Program-made: the position numbers and the translations under genes
Part shown: one piece after another, positions 41,866-50,862 of the stretch
Layout of the letters: the number at the start of each line of letters is the position of its first letter
Position numbering within the stretch: position 1 is the stretch's first letter
The notes under the pieces: generated by a model
Databases searched by the model: none
Told to the model about the DNA's origin: nothing
The model's input: the letters and a program-made list of their open reading frames with translations, nothing else
From: Chloroflexota bacterium
GTDB lineage: Bacteria > Chloroflexota > Dormibacteria > Dormibacterales > Dormibacteraceae
Assembly (NCBI GenBank): GCA_005881825.1
Contig: VBEO01000075.1
Span: forward strand, 23,627 to 87,626
DNA: 64,000 bases
Reading direction: 5' to 3'

Positions 41866-43880
41866 CACGAACTCGCCTCCGAGGCGGCGCGCAAAGCCAG
41901 AGGCCGCCGGTGCGCCAGCGCCTGGCGCACGGTGGCGGTGAGGTCGACCAGCCGCAGCTCGCCTTTGGCGATCACGCGGTCGGCGTGCGCGGTCAAGGTC
42001 AGGTGGTCTTCCGAGTCCAGGTGGCGGCCGCTGAGCACGATCACCGGCACCGACTCCAGGTGCGGGCGGGTGCGCAGCCGCACCACCAGCTCGAAGCCGC
42101 TCATGGCGGGCATCGTCAGGTCGACGAAGATCACGTCTGGGGTCCCCTGCTCGATCCGGGCGAGGGCGGCCTCCCCCGAGGTCACCACCTCCACTCGAGC
42201 GCCCGCGGCTTCCAGCGTCCGCCGCACCGGGCTGATGGAGTCGGGCTCGTCGTCGACGCAGAGGATCGCCGCCTCGCGCAGCCTGGGCAGCACGTCGCGG
42301 ACCGCCGAGACCAGCTCGTTGGGGCTGATCGGCTTTTCGACGTAGCCGACCGCGCCCAGGTCCAGGGCCGTCTCGCGGCCGTCGATGATGCTGACCACGA
42401 CCACCGGGATGTCGCGGGTCAGGGGGTCGGCCTTCAGCTCGGTGAGCACCGCCCAGCCGCTAACGTCCGGGAGCACGATGTCCAGGGTCACCGCGGCGGG
42501 GTGCAGCTCGCGCACCGCGGCCAGCCCTTCGCCGGCGCTGGCTGCTTCGGCAGTGTCGAAACCGGCCTCCTGGAGGCGGCGGACCATCAAGCGCCGGATG
42601 GAGTCGTCGTCGTCGATGACCAGGACCAGGTCGCGAGTCTGGCTGGGGAGTCGAACAGCCGCCGTAGGGGAGGGGCTTGCCCCTCCCTCGGCGGGCGAGG
42701 CAAGCCTCGCCCCTACGCCTGGATCGGCGGCCAGGGGGAGGGTGAACCAGAAGCTGCTGCCGCGGCCGACCTCTGACTCGACGCCCATGGATCCGCCCTG
42801 GAGCTCGACCAGGCGGCGCGCGATCGCCAGACCCAGCCCCGAGCCACCGAACTCGCGCGTGGTGCCGCGCTCGGCCTGCCGGAACTCGTCGAAGATGATG
42901 GCTCGGGCCTCGGGCGCGATGCCGATGCCGGTGTCGCTGACGGTGACGCGGAGGTGGGAGTCGGTGATCTCAGCGCTGATCCGCACGCTGCCCTCGCGGG
43001 TGAACTTGATGGCGTTGGCCACCAGGTTGGTGATCACCTGCTTGACGCGCAGCTCGTCGCCCAGCACCTGGTAGGGACCCGAGCCCAGCTCCGAGACCAG
43101 CTGCAAGCTCTTGCTCTGGGCCAGGGGACGCAAGCTCAAGAGCACGCCCCGCGCGACGTCCGCGAGATCGACGGACTCGGACGCCACCACCATCTTGCCG
43201 GCTTCGATCTTGGAGAGGTCGAGGATGTCGTTGATCAGAGCCAGCAGGGAGCGGCCGCTCTCGTGCATCTGCTGGACGTCGTCGCGCTGGGCGGCGTTGA
43301 GCTCGCCGTCGATCCCCTCCAGCAGGATCTCACCGAAGCCGATGATCGCCGACAGCGGCGTGCGCAGCTCGTGGCTCATGCGCGCCAGGAACTCGGATTT
43401 GAACTCATTGGCCTCGCGCAGCTCGCGGTTGATGGCCCGCAGGCGGCGGTCGTAGGCGCGGGTGATGCGCACCAGGCTGGCGTCGCAGCTGGCCCGCGTG
43501 ATCTCCAGCGCCAGCTCCAGGAGCCCGGGCGGCGACTTCAGCTCGGCGGCCTCCTCGCGCAGGACGTCGACCACGGCGTCGCGCCAGATGAAATAGCCGC
43601 GCGTGCTGATGCTCATGGGCACGCCTTCGGCGGCGGCGATCTCGCCGCCCTGGCTGATCCAGGCCGCCTCCTCCTCGTCGGCACCCTCGCCGGTGACCAG
43701 CCAGCGGGCGATCAGCAGCGTGCCCCAGATGGTGCGGGCGTGGCGGTGATCCTCGTACTCGGCGCTGGGCTCCGGGCCGTCGCCGCTGATCGCCTGCAGC
43801 TGAACTCGTGCCCGCTCGCGGACCTCGCCAGCGCGGCGGCCGAGGGCGAGACCGAGGGCGACGCGCTCCGGACTCTTCAT
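41865..43880 (-). CDS. Hybrid histidine kinase with two receiver domains
   Basis: A 671-residue cytoplasmic kinase without membrane helices. An N-terminal helical region (1-165) precedes the HisKA domain (FLARMSHELRTPLSAIIGF) and HATPase (VITNLVANAIKFT; DTGIGIAPEA; GGSGLGLAIARRL). Two receivers follow, with phospho-Asp in VTLDIVLPDVSGW and in IFVDLTMPAMSGFE. The linker between kinase and receivers carries a repeat-encoded peptide (ARLASPAEGGASPSPTA, DNA 42664-42716). ATG 43880 overlaps the receiver-CpaE gene stop. It probably forms a phosphorelay with both flanking receivers. Confidence 0.92.
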   Translation of the reverse strand: MKSPERVALGLALGRRAGEVRERARVQLQAISGDGPEPSAEYEDHRHARTIWGTLLIARWLVTGEGADEEEAAWISQGGEIAAAEGVPMSISTRGYFIWRDAVVDVLREEAAELKSPPGLLELALEITRASCDASLVRITRAYDRRLRAINRELREANEFKSEFLARMSHELRTPLSAIIGFGEILLEGIDGELNAAQRDDVQQMHESGRSLLALINDILDLSKIEAGKMVVASESVDLADVARGVLLSLRPLAQSKSLQLVSELGSGPYQVLGDELRVKQVITNLVANAIKFTREGSVRISAEITDSHLRVTVSDTGIGIAPEARAIIFDEFRQAERGTTREFGGSGLGLAIARRLVELQGGSMGVESEVGRGSSFWFTLPLAADPGVGARLASPAEGGASPSPTAAVRLPSQTRDLVLVIDDDDSIRRLMVRRLQEAGFDTAEAASAGEGLAAVRELHPAAVTLDIVLPDVSGWAVLTELKADPLTRDIPVVVVSIIDGRETALDLGAVGYVEKPISPNELVSAVRDVLPRLREAAILCVDDEPDSISPVRRTLEAAGARVEVVTSGEAALARIEQGTPDVIFVDLTMPAMSGFELVVRLRTRPHLESVPVIVLSGRHLDSEDHLTLTAHADRVIAKGELRLVDLTATVRQALAHRRPLALRAASEASS
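42664..42716. repeat. 53-bp palindromic element inside the kinase gene
   Basis: Starts GTAGGGGAGGGGCTTGCCCC and ends GAGGCAAGCCTCGCCCCTAC, i.e. terminal GTAGGGG/CCCCTAC inverted ends plus two internal hairpins. It is in frame and encodes an inter-domain linker. The same class occurs at 55824-55871 (intergenic), 39055-39076 and 63858-63883. Confidence 0.8.
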
Positions 43881-45013
43881 GCGGCGACCCTGGCCCCTGC
43901 CAGGAATTCGGCCATGGCCTGGAGCTCGCGCGCGGCCGCGCCCGCCGGCTGGACCTGGACCACGGGCACTCCCAGCGCCGCGCAGTCCTCGAGCGCGTCC
44001 GAATACATGACGGCGATGTCCGGATCGCGCCGGAGGAACTGGCTGACCTGGTCCAGCCCCAGCCCGCCCGGCCGCGCCCGGTTCAGCACGAGCGCGATCC
44101 TGGAAGCGGGGTACTTGATTTGCTCCAGCACCTCCAGGCAGTGGGCGGTGGCGCGCAGGCCCGGGATGGTGGGTGGTGTCACCAGGCAGGCGCGGTCGGC
44201 GGCGTCGATGGCGGCCAGCGTCTGCTCGCTGAAGTTGGCGGCCAGGTCGACGAGCACGTGGTCGAAGTTGGCCCGCATCTGCTCCAGCGCCCGCTGCACC
44301 GCGGGGACGGTCACCAGCTCTGCGCGCTGGGGGCGGTCGCAACCCTGGACCACCACCAGCCCTGAGGCGTGCCGGCTCGAAAACATCTCCAGCAGCTCCG
44401 CGTCGAACGGCCGGTCGCCCACCTCGCGCAGGTCGGCCAGCGAGCGCGCCGGCTTCAGGTTCAGTAGGACTGCGGCGTCGCCGTAGTCGAGATCGAGGTC
44501 GAGCAGCCCGGCGGTGGTCATGGGCAGGCCGGCGATGGCGACGCCGGTGTTGACCGCCAGCGTGGTGGCGCCCACCCCGCCCCTCCCGTGCATGAAGAGG
44601 GTGACCCGGCCGGGTGGCTTGGCGGGGGTGTCCGCCGGGGCCCGGCGCCGGAGCAGGCTCTCGATCTTGACCGCCAGCACCGAGAGCTCGATCGGCTTGG
44701 GCACGTATTCGTCCGCTCCTTCGGCGTAACCCTTGAGGACGTCCGCCGACTCGCGCAGGGCGGAGAGCATGATGATCGGCACCTGGGCCGTCCGGTGGTG
44801 CCCGCGCAGGCGCCGGGTCAGCTCCAGGCCGTTCATGCGCGGCATGTTGACGTCGGTCAGCACCAGGTCCGGCAGGTGTTCGCCGACCAGCACCAGCGCT
44901 TCCACCCCGTCGGAAGCGATGCCCACGTGGTAGCCCTGGGCCTGCAGGTACTTGCCGATCATCTTCCTGATCGGCGCGTCGTCCTCCACGAGGAGGATGC
45001 GCTGCTCTCCCAT
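43877..45013 (-). CDS. Receiver + CpaE-like ATPase-fold protein
   Basis: A 378-residue protein. The N-terminal receiver (1-122) has VEDDAPIRKM, phospho-Asp in VLTDVNMPRMNGLE and Lys in YVPKPIE. The C-terminal MinD/CpaE fold has GRGGVGATTLAVN, in which both Walker Lys residues are replaced, and DLDLDYGDAAVLL. It is therefore probably a CpaE-type localisation factor or nucleotide sensor rather than a strong ATPase. ATG 45013 is the start; no partner pilus genes lie here. It is related in design to the gene at 9159-10724. Confidence 0.85.
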   Translation of the reverse strand: MGEQRILLVEDDAPIRKMIGKYLQAQGYHVGIASDGVEALVLVGEHLPDLVLTDVNMPRMNGLELTRRLRGHHRTAQVPIIMLSALRESADVLKGYAEGADEYVPKPIELSVLAVKIESLLRRRAPADTPAKPPGRVTLFMHGRGGVGATTLAVNTGVAIAGLPMTTAGLLDLDLDYGDAAVLLNLKPARSLADLREVGDRPFDAELLEMFSSRHASGLVVVQGCDRPQRAELVTVPAVQRALEQMRANFDHVLVDLAANFSEQTLAAIDAADRACLVTPPTIPGLRATAHCLEVLEQIKYPASRIALVLNRARPGGLGLDQVSQFLRRDPDIAVMYSDALEDCAALGVPVVQVQPAGAAARELQAMAEFLAGARVAA

Positions 45014-45108
45014 GTATGACAGGGTGGAGAGGCGGCCCGGCAGCCTTGCGGCAATTCGCGATCAAACCGGGGTCATGCAAGTACCCGTACGGCGTCCCAC
45101 GGCCCGGA

Positions 45109-45507
45109 TCAGGCGGAGGGGCTGAAGACCTGCCACATGACGCCGCCGGAGGTCTCGGGCCGCGTCCAGACCGTGAGGATGTTGCGGACCGCTACCGGCG
45201 CCTCGGTCGTGAATTCGACGCCGTGCTGCTTCAGCTCCGCGATAGCCGCCTGCAGGTCCTCCACCTCCACCGCCACGTGGTCGAGGCGCCCCTCGGCGTC
45301 TCCCAGCCGGCGGCCGCGTTCGGCCGCGTCCACCAGCTGCACCAGCTCGACCCGCGCCGCGTCGCCGTCCCAGGCCAGGAAAGCGGTGCGGTTGGGCGTG
45401 GGCGGTGGCTCCAGCTTGAGCTCCAGGCCCAGCACCTCGCGGGCGAAGCGCTGGGCGGGCTCCATGTCGCGCACGACGATTCCCACGTGGTCGATGCGAG
45501 CCCGCAT
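45109..45507 (-). CDS. Single-domain VOC protein (methylmalonyl-CoA epimerase/glyoxalase-like)
   Basis: A 132-residue VOC protein with a beta-alpha-beta-beta-beta repeat: IDHVGIVVRDMEPAQRFAREV and LDHVAVEVEDLQAAIAELK, ending GGVMWQVFSP. Metal ligands (His in DHV, Glu in VELVQLV, His in DHV, and Gln instead of Glu near the end) are mostly retained. The ATG at 45507 is about 30 bp from the divergent sigma factor. The substrate is not clear. Confidence 0.75.
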   Translation of the reverse strand: MRARIDHVGIVVRDMEPAQRFAREVLGLELKLEPPPTPNRTAFLAWDGDAARVELVQLVDAAERGRRLGDAEGRLDHVAVEVEDLQAAIAELKQHGVEFTTEAPVAVRNILTVWTRPETSGGVMWQVFSPSA

Positions 45508-45537
45508 GCCAGGCAGCGTACCCGCGTTGCAACCGGT

Positions 45538-46095
45538 GTGGCTTCCAGCGAGTACCGCCCGGGCAAACGGGAGGACTTCGACCGCCTGTATCGCCAGACC
45601 TACGACCGGATCTTCCGCACCCTGATCTCGGTCACCGGAGACCGGGCTGCGGCCGAGGACTGCACCCAGGACGCCTTCCTGCAGGCGTTCAAGGCCTGGG
45701 GTCGCTGGAAGCAGGACGCGCCGGCCGAGGCCTGGGTGCACCGGATCGCCATCAACACCGCGATCTCCTACCAACGCAAGCAGAAGCTGCGCGAGGTCGG
45801 GGAGCTCATCCGGCGCCTGGGCAAGCCGGTCGAACCCGATCCGGAGGACCAGGCGCTCTCGAGCGACCTGCTGCGCGAGCTGCGACGGCTACCCGTCAAG
45901 CAGTCCGCGGCGCTGGTGCTCCGGCACCTCCACGGGTACACCAACCGCGAGATCGCGGCAGCCCTTGCGGTGCCTGAGAGCACCGTCGCCTCGCGACTGA
46001 TGTTCGCCAAGCGGGCCCTCCGAGCCCGCCTGGATCGCCAGGGCGGCGCGTTAGTGGACAGTTCGCCCTCGCTGAGCGTCTCTCCTATCGAATGA
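45538..46095 (+). CDS. ECF-family RNA polymerase sigma factor
   Basis: About 185 residues. Region 2 is FDRLYRQTYDRIFRTLISVTGD followed by AEDCTQDAFLQAFKAW; region 4 is RLPVKQSAALVLRHLHGYTN and IAAALAVPESTVASRLMFAK (helix-turn-helix). GTG 45538 is the start. It overlaps the membrane protein gene by 4 bp, the usual ECF/anti-sigma arrangement. Confidence 0.9.
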   Translation: MASSEYRPGKREDFDRLYRQTYDRIFRTLISVTGDRAAAEDCTQDAFLQAFKAWGRWKQDAPAEAWVHRIAINTAISYQRKQKLREVGELIRRLGKPVEPDPEDQALSSDLLRELRRLPVKQSAALVLRHLHGYTNREIAAALAVPESTVASRLMFAKRALRARLDRQGGALVDSSPSLSVSPIE

Positions 46096-46586
46096 ACGCG
46101 AACGCGGACCTCGACGGTGTGTTGGAGCATGAGCTCCAGCGCCAGGTGGGCGGCATGCGCGGCCCCAGTCCCGCCGTCAGCCAGTCCACCTATGACGCGT
46201 TCGCGAGCGGAGGACGCAAGATGACTTGGAAGTACAAGGCGGTGGCGAGCCTGGTGGCGGCCGGTTTGGCGCTCGCCGGAGGCGTGGTGGCCGCGGCCGC
46301 CGCCACCGGCAGCAGCGATCCCTCGGTCTGGGGTGCGACCGTCACCAAGACGGTCGCCTCGTGTAAGGACGGCCTCAAGGACGGCCAGCACGGGATTGGC
46401 CACTGTGTCAGCGCTGTGGCGAAGACACATGGCCCGGCTATGCGCGCCGAGCACTCTCAGGCGTCGGCGGCGCGCACCGACAAGCCGCACGGCAAGCCCA
46501 GCGACGTGCCCCGCGGCAAATCCTCTGGCAAGCCCGGCGGCGGCAAGCCCAGCGACGTCAAACCCGGTCCACGAAGCGGGTCTTGA
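46092..46586 (+). CDS. Single-pass membrane protein, putative anti-sigma partner
   Basis: A 164-residue protein: a short N-terminal cytoplasmic segment (about 45 residues), one membrane helix (AVASLVAAGLALAGGVVAAAAA), then an extracytoplasmic part with two Cys (VASCKDG, IGHCVSA) and a Lys/Pro/Gly/Ser-rich tail (KPSDVPRGKSSGKPGGGKPS). No zinc-type anti-sigma motif is seen, so the role rests on its coupling to the ECF gene. Its end overlaps the convergent isomerase gene by 29 bp. Confidence 0.6.
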   Translation: MNANADLDGVLEHELQRQVGGMRGPSPAVSQSTYDAFASGGRKMTWKYKAVASLVAAGLALAGGVVAAAAATGSSDPSVWGATVTKTVASCKDGLKDGQHGIGHCVSAVAKTHGPAMRAEHSQASAARTDKPHGKPSDVPRGKSSGKPGGGKPSDVKPGPRSGS

Positions 46587-47328
46587 TCAGCTCCAGGGCT
46601 TGATCCCCGGGTAGGTCCCACAGGGCCCGGTTGAAAATCTCGACCTCGACCGGGCCCCCGTAACCGGCCGCCTCGACCTCCTGACTCAGCTCGCGGATCG
46701 GGATCACGCCGTCGCCCATCAGGCCGCGGCCGAGCAGGTGGTCGGGCGGTGGCACCAGCCAGTCGGAGACATGGAGGCCGCAGATGCGCTGGCCCGCCCG
46801 GCGGATCTGGGCCCGAACATCGGGATCCCACCAGACGTGGTAGACGTCGACGACCACGTCGGCCGGCAGCGCCAAAGCTTCGGCCAGCGTGACTACCACC
46901 GAGCGGTCGGCGGCGAACATCGGATGCAGCGGCTCGACCCCCAGCCGCACGCCCGCCCTCTGCGCGTAGGGCAGCAGCTCATTGATGCCTTCGCAGACGC
47001 GGGCGCGGGCGGCATCGAGGTCGCGATCCGAGGCCGGGCCGCAGACCAGCACCAGGACCGGCGCCCCGAGCGCCGCCGCCTCCTCGACCGCCCGCAGGTT
47101 GTCGTCGGCGGACCCCGGGTCGCTGAAGAAGCCGGCGCGGCAGAGGCTGGAGACCTGGAGTCCAGCATCGCGGACGCGGCGGGCGCTGGCCTCCAGCCCG
47201 TGCTCGGCCACCTTGTCGCGCCAGAGCCCGATCCAGCGCAGCCCGTGGCGGGCGCAGCCCTCGACGGCCTCGCCCAGCGACCAGCGGTTGATCGTGATCT
47301 GGTTGAGGCTGAGCCGCTCCAGGTTCAA
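46558..47328 (-). CDS. Sugar phosphate isomerase/epimerase family (xylose-isomerase-like TIM barrel)
   Basis: A 256-residue barrel. Metal-site residues are in RLGVEPLHPMF (Glu), VVVDVYHVWWDP (Asp, His), ICGLHVSDW (His, Asp) and GPVEVEIFN (Glu). The start is TTG 47328. It is the third gene after Gfo/Idh and DUF993, as in many sugar-acid or polyol pathways where it isomerises keto-sugars. The exact substrate is unknown. Confidence 0.8.
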   Translation of the reverse strand: MNLERLSLNQITINRWSLGEAVEGCARHGLRWIGLWRDKVAEHGLEASARRVRDAGLQVSSLCRAGFFSDPGSADDNLRAVEEAAALGAPVLVLVCGPASDRDLDAARARVCEGINELLPYAQRAGVRLGVEPLHPMFAADRSVVVTLAEALALPADVVVDVYHVWWDPDVRAQIRRAGQRICGLHVSDWLVPPPDHLLGRGLMGDGVIPIRELSQEVEAAGYGGPVEVEIFNRALWDLPGDQALELIKTRFVDRV

Positions 47329-47331
47329 TCG

Positions 47332-47440
47332 AGTAGTGACCCCCTCCCCAACGGGGAGGGTCGGGGTGGGGGAGCGGGACCAAACCCCACCCGGTCCGGC
47401 TGCGCCGGACCGACCTCCCCAGAGGGGAGGTGGACTGTCC
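47332..47440. repeat. Palindromic repeat cluster between DUF993 and isomerase genes
   Basis: About 109 bp without a gene. It contains CCCTCCCCAACGGGGAGGG, GTCCGGCTGCGCCGGAC and ACCTCCCCAGAGGGGAGGT hairpins, of the same class as those at 22979-23246 and 35933-36030. It may tune expression within the operon. Confidence 0.75.
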
Positions 47441-48595
47441 TCACGTCTCCAGGCCGGCGAGGAAGAGGAAGCCGCGCATGCGGTCGCAGGCCCGCTCGGG
47501 ATCCTCCAGCAGGCCCGCTCGGTCGGCCAGCACGAAGACCTGCGCCAGGTGAACGACCGAACGCAGGCTCTCCTGACCCTCCAGCATCCTGAAGTGCGGC
47601 TGGTGGCCGTTCAGATAGGCGAGAAAAACCACACCCGTCTTGTAGTAGAAGGTGGGCGCCTGGAAGATGTGCCGCGAGAGCGGCAGGCAAGGCTCCAGCA
47701 CGTGCTGGAAGCCCTCCAGATCGTCCGCGTCGAGGCGCTGCAGCGCTGTTGACGCAGCGGGCGCGATCGGGTCAAAGATGCCCAGCAGCGCGTCACTGCC
47801 GCCTTGGATCAGCGACGGGAAGTTGAGGTCGTCGCCGGTGTACATACGCACGTCCGCGGGCAGGCGCGCGCGCATCGCGACTTCATGCTCGGCGCTCAGC
47901 AGTGAGACCTTGATGCCGTCGATGTGGACGGCGTTGTCCGCGATCACGGCCAGGCAGGAGTCCGTGGCGGCGGCGAGGTCCCGGTGGCCCCAGTAGCCCC
48001 CAAGCTGAGGGTCGAAGGCTGGGCCCAGCCAGTGCAAGATCGCCGGCCGGCGGAGGCCGCCCAGCACGCGGGCGTAGACGCGCGCGTAGTCGTCGGGCCC
48101 GGCGCCCAGGCGGGCCAGCTCCCGGCTGGCCATCAGGACCACCTGGCCGCCGGCCGCTTCGATCAGATCGCACTGCTCCTCGTAAGCGCCGGCCACGTCG
48201 TCCAGAGAGCGTGCCGACCCGGGTGCCAGCTGGTCGGTGCCGGCGCCGCAGGCGACGCGGCCTTCCGCCTCGCGCAGGGTGCGCCGGATCAGCTCAGCGG
48301 CCGTCCGCCAGTCCAGCCCCATGCCACGCTGCGCGGTGTCCATGGCCTCGGCCACACCCAGGCCCCAGGACCAGAGGTGGCGGCGGTACTCCAGCGTGGC
48401 CTCCCAATCCAGGTGGGCCGGCCCCCCGGGAACGTTCTCGGCCAGCGGGTCTGCGACCACGTGGGCGGCGGCAAAGGCCACCCGGCTGCGCAGGGGCTGC
48501 CGCGGGCGCTGGAACGCAGCCGGTGGGCCCAGCTCGTGAAGCGCCAGCGACCCGTCGGGAAGTGGTAGCCGGATGCGGGTCGCAGTACCGCTCAC
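47441..48595 (-). CDS. DUF993 (dihydrodipicolinate synthase-like) family protein
   Basis: A 384-residue barrel resembling DUF993 proteins, distant relatives of DapA-type aldolases. Typical blocks: WEATLEYRRHLWSWGLGVAEAMDTAQRGMGL (first 20 residues suffice: WEATLEYRRHLWSWGLGVAE), ILHWLGPAFDPQLGGYWGH, and MYTGDDLNFPSLIQGG. A candidate Schiff-base Lys lies in HIDGIKVSLLS. GTG 48595 overlaps the Gfo/Idh stop (GTGA). It probably performs an aldol cleavage of a keto-acid from an oxidised sugar. Confidence 0.8.
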   Translation of the reverse strand: MSGTATRIRLPLPDGSLALHELGPPAAFQRPRQPLRSRVAFAAAHVVADPLAENVPGGPAHLDWEATLEYRRHLWSWGLGVAEAMDTAQRGMGLDWRTAAELIRRTLREAEGRVACGAGTDQLAPGSARSLDDVAGAYEEQCDLIEAAGGQVVLMASRELARLGAGPDDYARVYARVLGGLRRPAILHWLGPAFDPQLGGYWGHRDLAAATDSCLAVIADNAVHIDGIKVSLLSAEHEVAMRARLPADVRMYTGDDLNFPSLIQGGSDALLGIFDPIAPAASTALQRLDADDLEGFQHVLEPCLPLSRHIFQAPTFYYKTGVVFLAYLNGHQPHFRMLEGQESLRSVVHLAQVFVLADRAGLLEDPERACDRMRGFLFLAGLET

Positions 48596-49779
48596 AGCGT
48601 CAGCTCCGGGACCTCCACGACACAGCCTTCTCGCCAGGAGCGCTGGGCCAGCTGGGCCAGCTGCACGCCGCGGGCCCCTTGCAGGAAGTCCCAGGGAAAG
48701 GGCTCGCCCAGCGCCACGTGACGCAGGAACAGCTCCCACTGCGCCTTGAACGCGTTGTCGAAATCCTTGTCGGCGTCCACCTCTCGCCACCCCTCGCGGA
48801 AATCGAGGGTCTGGGGCAGGTCGGGGTTCCAGATCGCCACCGGCGTCTCGGCGCGAGACTGGGCGCGGCACGCCCGCAAGCCGGCCACGGCGCTCCCCTC
48901 CGTGCCGTCGACATGGATCGTCAGCAGGTCGTCGCGGCGCACACGCGTGACCCAGGACGAGTTGACCTGGGCGATCACGCCGCGCCCCAACTGCAGGATC
49001 CCGTAGGCGGCGTCCTCGGCCGTCGCCCGATACGGCCGGCCCTCCTCGTCGACGCGCTCGGGCAGGTGGGTGGCGCCCACCGCCACCACCGAGCGGATCG
49101 GGCCGAACAGTCCTTCCAGCACGTACTGCCAGTGGCAGTACATGTCGAGGAAGATTCCGCCGCCGTCCTCGCGCCGGTAGTTCCAGGACGGCCGCTGCGA
49201 CGGCGGGCTGTCGGTGCCGGGGAAGACCCAATAGCCGAACTCCAGGCGTACCGAGAGCAGCCGGCCGCAGAAGCCGGAGTCCAGCAGCCGGCGCAGCTTG
49301 AGCAGTCCGGGCAGCCAGAGCTTGTCCTGGACGACCCCGTTCTTGACTCCGGCAGTCCGGGCGGCGCGCGCCAGGTCGACGGCGGTGGCCAGGTCGGGCG
49401 CGATCGGCTTTTCGCAGTACACATGCTTGCCCGCCGCGATCGCCGCCCGCACCGCGGCCGGCCGCAAGCGCGTGGTGAGGGCGTCGAAGTAGATGGCGTC
49501 GGCGGGATCATCCAGGCAGGCGCCCAGGTCGGTGCTCCAACGTTCGAAGCCGTGCTCGTCGGCCAGCGCGCGGAGCTTGCGCTCGTTGCGCCCGACCAGG
49601 ATGGGATCGGGCCAGATCACGCGCCCGCCAGGGGCAGGGATGCCGCCCGCCTCCCGGATGGCGACGATGGAGCGGGCCAGGTGCTGGTTGGCGCCCATCC
49701 GGCCGGTGACGCCGTTCATGATCACGCCCAGGCGAATGGTCTCCTGCGCCGTGCGCCTGGCAGTAGTAATCGATTTCAC
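48592..49779 (-). CDS. Gfo/Idh/MocA family oxidoreductase (first)
   Basis: NAD(P)-dependent sugar or inositol dehydrogenase of about 395 residues. IRLGVIMNGVTGRMGANQHL is the nucleotide-binding opening, KHVYCEKPIAPDLATA holds the EKP motif with the conserved Lys, and GGIFLDMYCHW carries the Asp/His active-site block. GTG 49779 is the annotated start, but an operator covers it, so translation may begin downstream, close to IRLGVIMNG. It opens the minus operon with DUF993 and the isomerase. Confidence 0.85.
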   Translation of the reverse strand: MKSITTARRTAQETIRLGVIMNGVTGRMGANQHLARSIVAIREAGGIPAPGGRVIWPDPILVGRNERKLRALADEHGFERWSTDLGACLDDPADAIYFDALTTRLRPAAVRAAIAAGKHVYCEKPIAPDLATAVDLARAARTAGVKNGVVQDKLWLPGLLKLRRLLDSGFCGRLLSVRLEFGYWVFPGTDSPPSQRPSWNYRREDGGGIFLDMYCHWQYVLEGLFGPIRSVVAVGATHLPERVDEEGRPYRATAEDAAYGILQLGRGVIAQVNSSWVTRVRRDDLLTIHVDGTEGSAVAGLRACRAQSRAETPVAIWNPDLPQTLDFREGWREVDADKDFDNAFKAQWELFLRHVALGEPFPWDFLQGARGVQLAQLAQRSWREGCVVEVPELTL

Positions 49780-49792
49780 CTAATCGGTCCTA
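49765..49792. promoter_or_regulatory. Tandem LacI-type operator between lacI-like gene and Gfo/Idh gene
   Basis: Two adjacent 14-bp boxes: AGTAATCGATTTCA (49765-49778) and CCTAATCGGTCCTA (49779-49792). They align without gap to the two boxes at 55744-55771, which have the same order (ATCGATT, then ATCGGT) and the same 14-bp spacing. The site lies 14 bp before the repressor's ATG, so autoregulation is likely. Confidence 0.7.
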
Positions 49793-49806
49793 TCCTGATC
49801 GGCGCC

Positions 49807-50859
49807 ATGGCGGACCGCCGTAAGAGCTCTCGCGGCAACGTCACCATCAGCGATGTCGCGGGCCACGCGGGCGTCTCGCCGGCCACGGTATCCAGGGTTC
49901 TCAACCGCGGCTATCCGGTGGCCGCCGCGACTCGCCAGCAGGTCGAGCGGGTGGTCCAGGACCTCGGCTACATCCGCAACGCCCACGCTCAGGCCCTGCG
50001 CGGCAGCTCGACCGGCGTCGTCGGCGTCATCCTGCACGACGTCGCCGACCCCTACTTCTCGGAGATCGTGGCGGGGATTCAGGAGGTCGCCGCCGCGCAG
50101 CGCCGCCTGGTCGTCCTCTGCAACTCCATGCGCGACCCCGAGAACGAGCTCCGCTACGTGCAGATGCTGCGCGGGCAGCGCGTCGACGCGGTGATCCTGG
50201 CCGGCGGGGCGCTGGAGGACCAGCTCTACCTGCGGCAGCTCCGGCGCCAGGCGCAAGGGCTGCGCCAGCAGGGGGCCCGCATGGTCATGTGCGGGCGTTA
50301 CTCCTCGGTCAGCACCAACGCGGTGGTGCCCGACAACCGCGCCGGCGCGGTCCGCCTGACGGAGCACCTGGTCGCCCGAGGCCACCGCCGGATCGCCGAG
50401 ATCATGGGTCCGCCCAACTTCTCGACCACCGACGAACGCTCCGCGGGGCATCGCGAGGCGCTGGCAGCGGCGCGCATCTCGCGCAACCCGCGCCTGGCCG
50501 TGTCGGGTGCCTTCACGCGGGATGGCGGCTACGAGGCCACCCGCCAGGTGCTGGCCGCCGGCGCCGGCATCACCGCCATCTTCGCGGCCAACGACCTGAT
50601 GGCCGTGGGCGCCCTGGCCGCGCTCCGCGAAGCCGGCCTGCGCGTTCCCGAGGACGTCTCGCTGGTCGGCTTCGACGACATCCCGACCGTGCGTGACGTG
50701 GTGCCCGCGCTGACGACCGTCCGCGTCCCCATGCGCGAGATGGGCCGGCGCTCCATGCAGATCGCGCTCGGCCTCGGCGGGCGGGCGGCGCGCCTCGAGG
50801 TGCTGCCCGTGGAGCTCGTCGAACGTGACTCGGTGGCCAAGGCGAAGGCGGTCGCCTGA
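49807..50859 (+). CDS. LacI-family transcriptional repressor
   Basis: A 350-residue regulator. The helix-turn-helix and hinge are [20 protein letters not shown] and [13 protein letters not shown]. The ligand-binding domain has [46 protein letters not shown] and [11 protein letters not shown], a complete periplasmic-binding fold. ATG 49807 is the start. A carbohydrate or derivative is the expected inducer. Matching operators upstream of the two divergent operons identify its regulon. Confidence 0.92.
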   Translation: MADRRKSSRGNVTISDVAGHAGVSPATVSRVLNRGYPVAAATRQQVERVVQDLGYIRNAHAQALRGSSTGVVGVILHDVADPYFSEIVAGIQEVAAAQRRLVVLCNSMRDPENELRYVQMLRGQRVDAVILAGGALEDQLYLRQLRRQAQGLRQQGARMVMCGRYSSVSTNAVVPDNRAGAVRLTEHLVARGHRRIAEIMGPPNFSTTDERSAGHREALAAARISRNPRLAVSGAFTRDGGYEATRQVLAAGAGITAIFAANDLMAVGALAALREAGLRVPEDVSLVGFDDIPTVRDVVPALTTVRVPMREMGRRSMQIALGLGGRAARLEVLPVELVERDSVAKAKAVA

Positions 50860-50862
50860 AAC

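Noticed and set aside
43881..45080. Extension of the hybrid kinase frame upstream of 43880
   Set aside because: That stretch is an out-of-frame shadow of the receiver-CpaE gene; the ATG at 43880 overlaps its stop as ATGA.
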